Below, one piece after another: positions 23,764 through 34,439 of a stretch of DNA of 64,000 bases (the first letter of the stretch is position 1; each line of letters begins with the position of its first letter). This DNA is from Streblospio benedicti (Eukaryota > Annelida > Polychaeta > Spionida > Spionidae). Where the stretch lies: positions 27,034,082-27,098,081 of the forward strand of contig CM032664.1 of the NCBI GenBank assembly GCA_019095985.1, written 5' to 3'. The notes below the pieces were generated by a model that saw nothing but the letters and a program-made list of their open reading frames with translations, was not told the DNA's origin and did not search any database. The translations under genes and the position numbers were made by a program.

Positions 23764-24599
23764 ACAATATTTGTTATTGAATAGTGAGTAGGGTGGGGAT
23801 ATGGGCGGTGCCCATTATATTATTGAATTTTTCCACGCGACCATACGATATTCCTAGAATTAACGTAATGGCTAATTGACATTGCATTTATTGAGGACGT
23901 TGTGATAGAAATATTAAAACATAGCACGAAAAACAAATGGCTTCAGCAACATAGCTTGCTTCATTTTGGTGTTCTTAATGTATGCAAAATACAAATTGGT
24001 TTACGTACAATATCTGCAATTGGTTTCAGAATTGATATGCATATTTTGTAGTGTCTACCAAATGTAAAAAAATCTTATTATGAATCAATTATAAAGACAA
24101 CTTCGCCTGCAGGTAGGATTCACAGGGACCCTATCAGGGTAAATGATACACAATGTGGATGATGATTTGAAAAGAATTATTCATAATTTTTCGGGATGGT
24201 CTGAAAAGGCCATCTCCCATCTCTAACATATGGCAACAATCATAATATTCTTGAAACACGTTGAATACACAAGTAGTTAAAACAACATACTGTCTGAATT
24301 ACCACAAACCCTTCTAGCATTTTATCTGGCATTTATAATACTTATATCAGTTGTTTTTCCATGTTTTCACCAAGGTCCACTATGGAAATAAGACTCTCCA
24401 TTTTAAAATGGATATCTTTTTAGTGCTCCTTGTTTGTCACATGTTTTTTTTTAATTATATTTGTACGCCTCTATTCAATTTTACCTCTATATTTTTTTAC
24501 CTATCCGTAATCTTTTATTTACTTTGTAATTAATATGCCTGTGATAAACGAAATAAATCAAATAAAAAATAAATCAAAATCAAGTCACAACGCATGGAA

Positions 24600-24805
24600 T
24601 CCTCATAGGTAGCGCCGCTAAAGACAAAGGTGAAATACTAGCAGACTGACACCCTGCTAAAAAGGCCAGTATCCTGGCAAACAAGTTTAGATCGGTGTTT
24701 ACAATCGATTATAATAGTGCAGCAGACACATTTTTGGGAGGCCCGTGCTACCCACCTATGCACAACATATCATCACTCAGAGTAAATGATATATCAAAAT
24801 TATAT
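24600..24805 (+). mobile_element. LINE fragment (pre-RT region), copy 1
   Basis: The translation matches the segment ahead of the reverse transcriptase in CR1/Jockey-like LINEs, for example AKKASILANKF followed by RSVFT. The same piece occurs in copy 2 at about 29275-29460. Confidence 0.7.
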
Positions 24806-24810
24806 TTCTG

Positions 24811-26908
24811 CATTCCACTTTGGCCTCCTTTGGTGGCCATTTTTTAATTTTTCGGCACTTAGCGGTAACGTTAAAAACCATACATATAAAATAGAGTAAA
24901 CAATTTTTACTTGTTGTATAATTTTTCTGTTTTAAACATGAATAAATCATTAGAAAGATCCTACCCTAGGATTTTAAACTTTACAAAATAAAATTTCTTA
25001 GTTTACTATAGGGGTTCATCTGATCCGTTTATGACTATAATCTCCCATTTCCAATATGGCCGCCAATATTATATGATTTTGGTGTTTTTTGCTCAATAAA
25101 ATGTTAATTAATTTTAAAAGTTGTTCATTCTCATGTTTTTATGTTCTTTATTTAATACAGTTTATTGGCAAATGCCATATTTATAACTGAATAAAACAAT
25201 ATATATGAGCAATAACTTGGTTTATAAGAAATATTAATTGCTTGTATTGACATATTACTACTATTTCAATACACGACACGGGACACTTACTCAAATATCT
25301 ACGATCTAAGATATCCTGTTATGGTAAACATTTGAAAGCAGTTACTTTCAATAATGTAAGGATTTTAATCATTTACCATACTATGTATTGATAACTTAAG
25401 TACAAAATGTGTACATTTAATGTACTTGTATGATTAAGTATTAAGTATAAGATATGATAATGAAAGTCTCTGCACTATGGTATGTCATCAAGACATTATC
25501 CTGTACAATCTACTTTAACAATTCAACATAAAACATTTTAACTTGACAGGAGTGATCGTAGTTGCATGACCTAATAAATATCCACAAGCCTTGGTGCAAC
25601 ACAATCCTCCTCTATGGCACAGGCAGCGCCTTGTGCCGCATCTGTCTCCTTCTTTACATCCACATACTGTCAAAGGTAGACTGTTCTGCTCAACTGGTGG
25701 TTCATCCAACAACTTGGGGGTCAGCTTTCCTTCATCCATCTGCCATACACTTTCAGTTGGTGATAGAAGATCAGGATGTGGTTTTAGACATTGATTCCAG
25801 GTCAAGGCTTGATAGTTCGCCCACTGTATATGAAAGACCAGAGTACCTCTAGTTGGTGGAAGATTGTCAATGTTACCTTTCATTATTCGAAACTTTATGC
25901 ACATTACATCTTCAATTGAAGTTGAAGCTGTAAATGGGTCATAATGCTTGCACACAAAAGCTTCCACTGAAGCCATTACGTCATCTGGAATGACGCTCTA
26001 GAAATAGCATCCTCAGGACAGGGTCCATCCTGTTCATCACTTAACATTTTTAATTAGTATAGTGCAAGATAGTGTCTGGTGATAGATTGGGGAAAATCAA
26101 GAAATGCTTGTTTGGCTCCAGCAGTTTTACAAAAGTTGATCATTCAGGAAGAAGGCCTTCCAGCATTGCTTGCATGCGCTGTACTCTACACTCCAGGGTT
26201 TATATCATAGTCTGAAAAGAGTACTCAGTATCTGTCCTATACATCTTTCAGTAAATATATGTTTCCTTTTGCAAGCCCAGTTTCCAGTTCATCAGCAATG
26301 GCTATCATGCACACATTCTGTGGATCCTGAACTGGTGATTCATGTACAACACTTATATACTTCCTGCATGCCTTCTCTTTTCATACTGAATGGTATTTGC
26401 CTTCTACAGTAATAAGATCATTAATACCGGCCAATCTATATTGCAAGTTTGAGTCATATTTTGCCCACTCGAGAAATGCAGAGGGTCCTTGCATCATTTC
26501 AACTTGGTGGAGTTTTTGTGAATATTCATAATACTGACAAAAATACATTTGCTCCAATCCACAAGAGAAACTCTACCTCTTTTGACTTTGATAGGGGCTT
26601 GTGAGGTTATTGGTGTTGTTGAAGATGTTTGAGTACCAAGCAAATGAGATCCATGCCTACAACTGAACACCCAGCTAGATTGATTGCATTGATTCTGAAC
26701 ATTTTCGGCGGCCATATTGGAAAATCAAGATGGCTGACACTTACATATAATTCCAAGTATGTCATAATATCTACATAACTGCAATAAATAATCTATAGCC
26801 AGTAATAAAAAGTACTATTGTACTTACTATACAACTACAATAAATCATTTTTTTAGCATTATCATGTGCCAAATTAAAAATGGCCGCCAAAGGAGTTCAA
26901 AGTGGAAT
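24811..26908 (-). mobile_element. 2.1-kb element with terminal inverted repeats and a CXC-type Cys-cluster protein
   Basis: The ends are inverted copies about 38 bp long: ATTCCACTTTGGCCTCC at the left and the complement of ATTCCACTTTGAACTCC at the right, followed by TTTGGYGGCCATTTTTAATT on both. A second inner inverted pair surrounds CCAATATGGCCGCC near 25060 and GGCGGCCATATTGG near 26708. The minus strand encodes two parts of one protein: an N-terminal piece (26715-26494) starting MAAENVQNQCNQ and running to KRGRVSLVDWSKCIF, and a C-terminal piece (25976-25515) with LPPTRGTLVFHIQWANYQALTW and CGCKEGDRCGTRRCLCHRGG. Similar uncharacterised proteins are common in marine invertebrate genomes. 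The element is broken and its superfamily is not recognised. Confidence 0.65.
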
Positions 26909-27075
26909 TTACAAATGCCAACCACCTTATTTCTACTCCAAAGGGATCAATTTAACTAAAAAACTTGGTTGGCAGGTGTGACTATTTCATGTGGACAAGG
27001 TGTTATAGAGGGTTCTTTTGGAAAATACCACCAGCGACTGGTGTGCACGCTAAGGTTATATGGCATACAAGGGCA

Positions 27076-27291
27076 TACTGTAAAACTAGGTATGTTTGTA
27101 CACGATTTAATTTGTGAATTTTGTGGGTAGGTGCAAAAACGCAAACGTAAATAGTCAGCAAACATTAATAGCCTGTGTAAAGTAGGTCCAGGACGGACCA
27201 AAATCGCAAAATTAGATAATCACAATTCACAAATTCTTTTATAGATGAAAATCGCAAAATTTAATAGACACGAAATATTGTAGTTTTACAG
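27076..27291. repeat. MITE family A, copy 3
   Basis: A full-length copy within duplication copy 1, beginning TACTGTAAAACTAGG and ending TAGTTTTACAG. It corresponds to 30590-30800 in copy 2, so it was present before the duplication. Confidence 0.85.
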
Positions 27292-27299
27292 TTCACTCA

Positions 27300-27522
27300 T
27301 ATGAACATCAAACTTTTTGAAGGGTTGCACTCAAAGCGTTCTAGTAAATTGTGTATGCTCACACCTTGCTACACATACTCTAGTTGGTGATGCAGTGTTG
27401 TCAGGAGTGCCACAGGGCACGGTAATTGGACCGTTACTATATTTACTTTATGTGAATGATCTTCCATCCGTCCTTGACCCCAACACCACTTGTTTGTTTG
27501 CTGATGATTGGCTCAAACTATA
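27300..27522 (+). mobile_element. LINE reverse transcriptase fragment, copy 1
   Basis: The translation contains [20 protein letters not shown] and LFADD, the classic motifs around the catalytic Asp pair of non-LTR reverse transcriptases (CR1/Jockey type). It is bounded by MITE A sequences on both sides and lacks the rest of the domain. Confidence 0.9.
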
Positions 27523-27628
27523 ATATTTCGTGGCTATTAGATTTTGCTGACTATTTAAGTTTGCACTTTTGCACCTACCCTTGAAATCGCAAATTAAATT
27601 GTGGTCAAACATTTCTAGTTTTACAGTA
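27514..27628. repeat. MITE family A, copy 4, internally deleted
   Basis: About half length, directly after the LINE FADD motif. The matching copy in duplication copy 2 is at 31025-31212 and is fuller. Confidence 0.75.
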
Positions 27629-28877
27629 TATCGTTCAATTTCTTTAATCTCAGATAAAGTGCCAAGCTGGATATGATGAGAGTTGAGATGCAATCCCTCG
27701 CTGCGTCCACCTTCCACATTTTACTATCAAATTATATTTTTCATAAAGAATACGTTGATCGCATCATGTTATATTATACACTGCTTCGTATCAGTGTTAT
27801 TAAGGAGTCTTGAAAGGATATAAGAGGCACAGTAGACCGCCATATCACCCCTATAAAAAGATCACCTATATAATGAGACCATTTGTCTATATCACGGTCC
27901 CAAACATTATTAAAAAGACTAACACAAACCTCCATGGGATGGGGGACTGGACAATGCAGGACAATGCAGATGCTGAAGACCTGTGCTATCAATGGTTGTT
28001 GTTGAATAGTGGTGGGGGTTGTTTGTAAAAAGGGCAGGTGATATCGGGACAGGGACGGGTCGTGTTAAAATTGGGAGCCGGTGCAGTTATTACGGTGGTG
28101 GGTGTTAGGGTTGGAGGCGACTGTTAGAACAGACGCACTGGCGGTACTGGGATCTAAGGAGTCAGGACAGTGCGGATGCTGTAGATACATGCTATCCAAG
28201 CAATATTTGTTATTGAATAGTGGGTAAATTGGGAATATGGGCGGTGCCCATTATTGATTTTTTCACGCGGCCATACAATAGTCCTAGGATTAAACATAAT
28301 GGTTTGACATTGCATTTATTGAGGACGTTGTGATAGAAATATTAAAACATAGCACGAAAAACAAATGGCTTCAGCATCATACCTTGTTTCATTTTGGTGT
28401 TTTTAATGTATGCAAAATAAAAATTGGTTTAAGTACAATATCTGCAATTGGTTTCAGAATTGATGTCCATATTTTGTAGTGTCTACCAAATGTAAAAATC
28501 TTATTATGAATCAATTATATAGACAACTTCGCCTTACTGGTAGGCATAGAATAAAATAATCAACAATATCAACAATAATTCATATTTTTAACGGGATGGT
28601 CTTAAAAGGCCATCTCTAACATATGGCAACAATCATAATATTCTTGAAACACATTGAATACACAAGTAGTTAAAACAACATACTGTCTGAACTACCACGA
28701 ACCCTTCTGGCATTTTATCTGGCATTTCTTGTCAGTTGTTTTTCCATGTTTTCAAGGAGGTCCACTGTGGAAATAAGACTCTCCATTTTAAATGGAAATC
28801 TTTTTAGTGCTCCTTGTTTGTCACATGGTTTATCTTTTTTATTATATTTGTATATCTCTATTCAATTTTACTTCTAT

Positions 28878-28973
28878 ATAATACTGTGTAGTTGGTATGT
28901 AGCATATGGTTTCATTTCTCTATGTTTATTTTTCTTTTCTGCTATTTAGGCCAAAATCAAAACAAACATATAA
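28878..28973. mobile_element. Short retroposon-like insert with 13-bp target duplication
   Basis: A 96-bp insert flanked by ATTTTACTTCTAT on both sides, absent from duplication copy 1 near 24480. It contains GGTATGTAGCATATGG, also seen at 51888 and, inverted, near 53675. Confidence 0.75.
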
Positions 28974-29035
28974 ATTTTACTTCTATTTATATTTTTTACC
29001 TATCTGTAATCTTTTATTTACTTTGTAATTAATAT

Positions 29036-29189
29036 GAGGGGGGTCTATACAAACCCCATGATCTCAAAATCTCAATAAATTAATGTTAAAAATCTCAATG
29101 CAAAGGCCCTTTTCTCAAATCTCAATCATTGATCTCAATGAATTGAAAGGTCAAATCTCAATTCTCACTAAATTGTATATACCGCCCTC
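29036..29189 (-). repeat. MITE family GAGGG, copy 2, with 6-bp target duplication
   Basis: It begins GAGGGGGGTCTATA and ends TATATACCGCCCTC, flanked by TAATAT on both sides. Duplication copy 1 has a single TAATAT at the matching place (near 24530), giving a clean empty site. It is inverted relative to 21144-21326. Confidence 0.85.
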
Positions 29190-29274
29190 TAATATTCCTG
29201 AGATAAACGAAATAAATCAAATCAAAAATAGATCAAAATCAAGTCACAACGCATTGAATCCTCAGAGGTAGCGC

Positions 29275-30110
29275 CGCTAAAGACAACGGTGAAATACTAG
29301 CAGACACACACCCTGCTAAAAAGGCCAGTATCCTGGCAAACCAGTTTAGATCGGTGTTTACAATGGTTTATAATAGTGCAGCAGACACATTTTGGGAGGG
29401 CCCTTACTACCCACCTATGCACAAGATATATCACTCAGCGTAACTGATATCTCAAAATTATGAAAGGGTGTTGCCTAAGAATGCATCTAGCCCTGACCAG
29501 ATACCATATAAATTTTTGCATGAACTCTATGAGGAGCTAGCTTCTGTATTTTTACTATATTGTTTCAAATATCATACGATACTGGCTTGCTGCCTGATGT
29601 ATGGATAATGTATATGTGTTTCCCAGTGCTTGCGGAAACATATTCACACTTCTCTCTCTCTCTCACGTCTTTTTAGCAAGCATATTTCTACCAACGATAG
29701 ATATAGCTGAACACAGGTTTTACAATCCTAAGCTTCCATTTGACTATATCAAGTGGCCCTGGCGGGACTCCAACTCACGACCCCAAGGTATGGATGGCTG
29801 CCCGGATAGCTCCAGTTTTAAAAAAAGATGATAAATGTATTGCATCAAACTATCACCGTGCGAGCTTGACTTGTGTAGCTTGTAAACGGATCAAACAAGA
29901 GTTGTGCTCCTAGAGACTTCCTGGATGTACATGTACATGGCATACGTTCGCCCTTCCAACATGGTTTTCGGAAAAGACTTAGCTGTAAGTCCCAACTCCT
30001 CCTTACAAACCATGACTTTTTGAAGCGTTCGGACGCTAAGGAGAAGGTAGACATTGCCAGCCTCGACTTCTCAAAGGTGTTTGGTGTGGCCCCCCCACCA
30101 GCGACTGGTG
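29275..30110 (+). mobile_element. LINE fragment (CR1/Jockey-like), copy 2
   Basis: Successive pieces of a reverse transcriptase ORF are readable: AKKASILANQF, then SPDQIPYKFLHELYEELAS, then WMAARIAPVLKKDDK with SNYHRASLTCVACK, then FQHGFRKRLSCKSQLLLTNH and DIASLDFSKVF. The reading shifts frame between pieces, and a low-complexity insert with TCTCTCTC and a possible SINE remnant lies near 29640-29790. It is a degraded LINE. Confidence 0.85.
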
Positions 30111-30135
30111 TGCACGCTAAGGTTATATGGCATAC

Positions 30136-30587
30136 CTCGGGGGTGGGGGTGTCTTGGTCAGAAAATGCGTACGGACGTGCCTCGGACAGGTTGAAAACGG
30201 CACCCACCAACATACCTATTTCTGAGAAAAAGTGACCCACAATACCCCAATATCTGAGAAAATGTGACCCACCAATATACCAATATCCGAGAAAAAGGTG
30301 ACACACCAATATATCAAACTGAGATTCCAGTACATGTAGATATCAAGAATGAATATAATGAATATCGATATTTTTTTATCCTAATAAATATACTAAACAT
30401 GTGAAAAAGACACCCTGAAATATACCAGAAATGTGAAAAAAGACACCCAGAATATATCAAAAATGTGAAAAAGACACCCAGCAATATAGCAATATACCAA
30501 AATTTGTGAAAAAAAGACACCCAGTTTCGAGCACGTCTGTACTAATCACGATAGTGTTAGACAACCTCCCCCCCCCCCACCCCGGGA
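30136..30587. repeat. Element with G-rich inverted ends and internal tandem repeats of about 33 bp
   Basis: It lies between CATAC and CATACTG where duplication copy 1 has only a few bases. The ends are inverted: CTCGGGGGTGGGGGTGTC at the left, and C-rich CCCACCCCGGGA at the right. GTACGGACGTGC is matched by GCACGTCTGTAC. The interior repeats TGAGAAAAAGTGACCCACC-like units. A related inverted stretch is at 52250-52480. Confidence 0.65.
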
Positions 30588-30589
30588 CA

Positions 30590-30800
30590 TACTGTAAAAC
30601 TAGGTATGTTTGTGCACGATTTAATTTGCGAATTTTGTGGGTAAGTGCAAAAACTCAAACGTAAATAGTCAGCAAACATTAATAGCTTGTGTAAAGTAGG
30701 TCCAGGACGGACCAAAATCGCAAAATTAAATAGTCACAAATACTTTTATAGATGAAAATCGCAAAATTTAATAGACACGAAATATTCTAGTTTTACAGTA
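30590..30800. repeat. MITE family A, copy 5
   Basis: Full-length, in duplication copy 2, between the G-rich element and the LINE RT fragment. It ends TCTAGTTTTACAGTA. Confidence 0.85.
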
Positions 30801-30804
30801 CACT

Positions 30805-31024
30805 CATATGGATATCAAACTTTTTGGAGGGTTGCACTCAAAACGTTCTAGTAAATTGTGTACGCTCATACCTTGCTATACATCATGTAGGTGGTGATGC
30901 AGTGTTGTCTGGAGTGACACAGGGCACGGTAATAGGACCTTTACTATTTTTACTTTATGTGAATGATCTTCCATCTGTCCTTGACCCCAACACCACTTGT
31001 CGTCTGTTTGTTGATGATTGGCTC
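30805..31024 (+). mobile_element. LINE reverse transcriptase fragment, copy 2
   Basis: The translation contains [20 protein letters not shown] followed by a damaged FADD motif. It is homologous to 27300-27522. Confidence 0.9.
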
Positions 31025-31212
31025 AAACTGGAATATTTTTGCGATTTTCATCTATAGGTTATTTTGTGACTGTTTGATTTTGCGCGTTTGATCCATCTTG
31101 GACCTACTTTTACATAATGTTTGCTGACTCTTTAAGTTTGCGCTTTTGCACCTACCACCAACCCTCGAAATCGCAAATTAAATCGTGCTCAAACATTTCT
31201 AGTTTTACAGTA
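31025..31212. repeat. MITE family A, copy 6
   Basis: It directly follows the LINE RT fragment and is a fuller version of the copy at 27514-27628. Confidence 0.75.
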
Positions 31213-31559
31213 TATCGCTCAATTTCTTTAATCTCATATAAAGTGCCAAGCTGGATAAGATGCCAGGTGAGATGCAATCCCTCGCCGGGTCCGCCTTCCA
31301 CATTTTACTATGAAATTATATTTTTCTTAAAGAATACGTTGATCGCATCATTTTATATTATACACTGCTTCATTTCAGTGTTATCAAGGAGTCTTTAAAC
31401 GATATAAGAGGCACAGTAGCCCGTCACATCACTCCTATAAAAAGATCACCTCTATAAAGAGATCATTTGTCCATATCACGGTCCCAAACATTCATAAAAA
31501 GACAAACACAAACTCCCATAGCGATATCACGTCTCTGGGGGTCAGTTGCCCTGGTTGTC

Positions 31560-31885
31560 TTAATAGTGTCCAGTTGTCTGTTGTGGACTCAGTTCGATAT
31601 TTAGGTGTTGACATTGATAAAAGTTTAAATGATAAAAAAGATATAGCTCGTCATAAATGCTACTTGTATGCTAAAGGTAACCTTGTTATAAGAAATTTCA
31701 AGGACTGTTCTCCCAACCTTAAAGATAAATTGTTTAAAACTTATTGCTATAATATATATGGTGGACATTTATGGTCTAGGCTGCAGCCCTCAGAATTACA
31801 ACCATTAATTGTTGCTTTTAATCATATCTATAGAACTTTATTTGATGTCCAAGGGGTGTTAGCATGTCACGTATTTATGTAATTA
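31560..31885 (+). mobile_element. LINE C-terminal region
   Basis: The open frame reads VDSVRYLGVDIDKSLND, then YAKGNLVIRNFKDCS, then KLFKTYCYNIYGGHLWS. This is the conserved segment after the RT palm in CR1/Daphne-type LINEs. Confidence 0.85.
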
Positions 31886-32394
31886 ATGGCATTGATCATT
31901 TTAATTTTTTTTGACTCGAATACACCCCTGCATTGTCTTGCAGTAAAAAAGTGTACTATCTATTAGTGTGCACCTAATCCATTTCATGTATACAGAATGC
32001 ATAACATTGGATAGTTGCAAGTTTATAATTGTATTGACTATTTATTGAAATTGATTAAAAGCGTATTGAAAGAGCTTTCCAACGAGCTCTCATTTATCAA
32101 ATTTCGTCGAGTAATTTTTGAATAATAAGCTAAAAAGATTTACGAACATTAGTTGCATATACGCCAGCTTTAAATTATCGTGTGGCGCTTTCGTGTTACA
32201 CTTTATTGTGCTATTTTTGCCGGAGAGCGAATCGGAGCGTTTGTTGCCTGGACTATCATACATACAGCTCTCTGCACCAGACTCTACTTATTGACGAATA
32301 GTGCATAAAATAAGTAGAATCTACAATACTTCTGATAATGATTCTTTCATTCTGGTGTTTTCTCCTCAAATTCATAAATTTCTATAATATTTCA

Positions 32395-32760
32395 GTAACC
32401 AGCCCACCAGGGCTTATAAATCATCATATGTAATTATTCTGCCTGGTATCCTCAGTAATAGATAAAATTTTTTCTGTCATATTGAGAAAATTTAAATTAT
32501 TACCTACGTGCCATGAGAGCATTATTAATTATCAACTATTAATCATATACGGTGACTTATAAGCCCTGGTAGGGCTGGTTACAATATATAATAGAATTAT
32601 GTTTCCTTTTTGTAAATTGTTATAATACTAAGTCACATTCATAAAATAAATAACTAAATCTATTAATGATTTGTACATTAGTAATTTCAATTGATGTCTA
32701 TTATATCTTACAACACTACTATTTTCTACAGACAAAAACTTGTATTATATATACCATGTA
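32395..32760. repeat. Fold-back repeat with GTAACCAGCCC ends, copy 1
   Basis: GTAACCAGCCCACCAGGGC near 32395 is inverted as GCCCTGGTAGGGCTGGTTAC near 32582. The outer arm continues to about 32760 on the right only. Copy 2 at 43795-44340 keeps both outer arms. Confidence 0.7.
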
Positions 32761-33004
32761 AAAATATTTAGTTAATGGTTGTGAGACTAACACTGTTGGT
32801 GTGCACAATCCACATATGGCACTAACACATCTTAATGGAAACAGGCTAGATTAAAATAAAGTAACAGGCCATCATCATTGTGGAAATAAAAGTATCCTCT
32901 CTAGTGAAAAGCTATATAATTGATCAAATCATATCATATATCATATCCTTGAATGTGTTCATCTGTTAGAATACATATAATTGATGATGGCATGGGAAGG
33001 AAAG

Positions 33005-33525
33005 GGAGGCAGTCCGCCAGGAGGGGGAAAGAGAGCACTGTTAGTTGGCTAGGAGGGTGAAACAGTTAGTCAGATAGACGGGGGAAGAGGGCCCTGTTAG
33101 TCAGCTAGGACGGGGAAAGAGGGGGCTGTTAGTCAGCTAGGGGGGAAAGGGGGAGAGTCCGGGGCCTGTTAGTCCGCTAGGCTAGAGGGGAAAGAGGGCA
33201 AGTCCGCTAGGGGGGAAAGAGGGGGCTGTTAGTCCGCTAGGAGGGGGAAAGAGGGGCCTGTTAGTCAGCTAGGAGGGGGAAAGAGGGGGCTGTTAGTCCG
33301 CTAGGAGGGGGAAAGAGGGGCCTGTTAGTCAGCTAGGAGGGGGAAAGAGGGGCCTGTTAGTCAGCTTGGAGGGGAAAAGAGGGGGCTGTTAGTCAGCTAG
33401 GAGGGGCAAAGAGGGCCCTGTTAGTCAGCTAGGAGGGGGAAAGAGGAGCCTGTTAGTCCGCTAGGAGGGGGAAAGAGGGGGCTTTTTATCAACTAGGACA
33501 GGGAAAGAGGCGCTGTTAGTCATCT
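33005..33525. repeat. Minisatellite, period about 32 bp, copy 1
   Basis: The unit is GGGGGAAAGAGGGG followed by CTGTTAGTCAGCTAGGA, with CAG/CCG variants in the GTCAGCTAG part. About 16 irregular units. Confidence 0.9.
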
Positions 33526-34439
33526 ATGATCATTTATTCGGAATTGGCCATATACCTGTTTGATGCTGCTTCATTGGCTATTTCTTGTGTAAGAATTTCG
33601 TACAATATGTCACTGATTTTAGTTTCTCCTGAATCAAAATATTTTTTTACTCTAGATGCATAATCAGCGTGTGCTACTAACATTGTTCAACCTTCTGTGA
33701 AGATTGCTCATTTCCAACATTTTGTGGTAGATCATCTCCAATTGTGTGACACATGCTTTCTTTTCAATGTTTGCTATTATGCCTGCCATTGAGTTTTGGG
33801 ATTTGTTCATACTTCGTTTGAGACACATACCCATAGGAACAGCACAGAAATTCTTGTTTGAAAGTTATACTACAAATTTCCCTTCCTATAAACTTCTATA
33901 AACCTCTGGTGATGCATCTGTCAACATTCTTATATCTTCAAGATACAGTGATGCCCATCTCAGAAAATTAGTACGATCACGCGTAGCAAACCAGCAAACC
34001 ACAGGGGAATCTGTTGAAGACTATTGAGATGTAACTCCCAGTTGCCCTTTCAATTTTCTCAAATAAAATCTCTAAGAAGAGCTACTATGCTGACAAAACT
34101 AGATGAGCAAACGGTTGAGGAACGTATGAATTTCCCACAGGGATGGGGCTCGCAAGGTATGTGCGCCTGCCCAATCTCCACCAAAAATGTTAATTGATGT
34201 GAAAAAAATACCATAACGGTATTGTAATGTCCATGATTTGAGTGTTAAGCTCCCGTATATTCCTTGCAGTGTTTTAAATTATTCTCTATTCTTTGCAAGT
34301 TATATACTGTTCTACTCCAATATACTGTTCTGCCACCATTTTGTGCACCTATTTAGTTTGCCTATCATGTCATGGGGCACTTCACATTAAATATTGCGCA
34401 CATGTCTCAATGTCTGCGACAGATGAGTTAAAAAGATCT

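Larger units (their letters stand above)
23200..27930. repeat. Tandem segmental duplication, copy 1
   Basis: From about GGGATGGGGGACTGGACAAT at 23207, the sequence matches 27939 onward over several kb, apart from separate insertions and a deletion. It includes LINE fragments at about 24600-24800 and 27300-27520. Copy 1 is interrupted by a fold-back element (23493-23763) and a 2.1-kb element (24811-26908). Confidence 0.85.
27931..31510. repeat. Tandem segmental duplication, copy 2
   Basis: The junction lies in AACACAAACCTCCA next to TGGGATGGGGGACTGG near 27930, and the end of the unit recurs near 31500. Copy 2 keeps LINE sequence at 29470-30085 that copy 1 lacks. It carries its own insertions at 28878-28973, 29036-29189 and about 30136-30587. 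Confidence 0.85.

Noticed and set aside
33005-33525. A regular array that could be mistaken for a CRISPR
   Set aside because: It is a plain tandem repeat of about 32 bp without unique spacers, in a eukaryotic genome and present twice.
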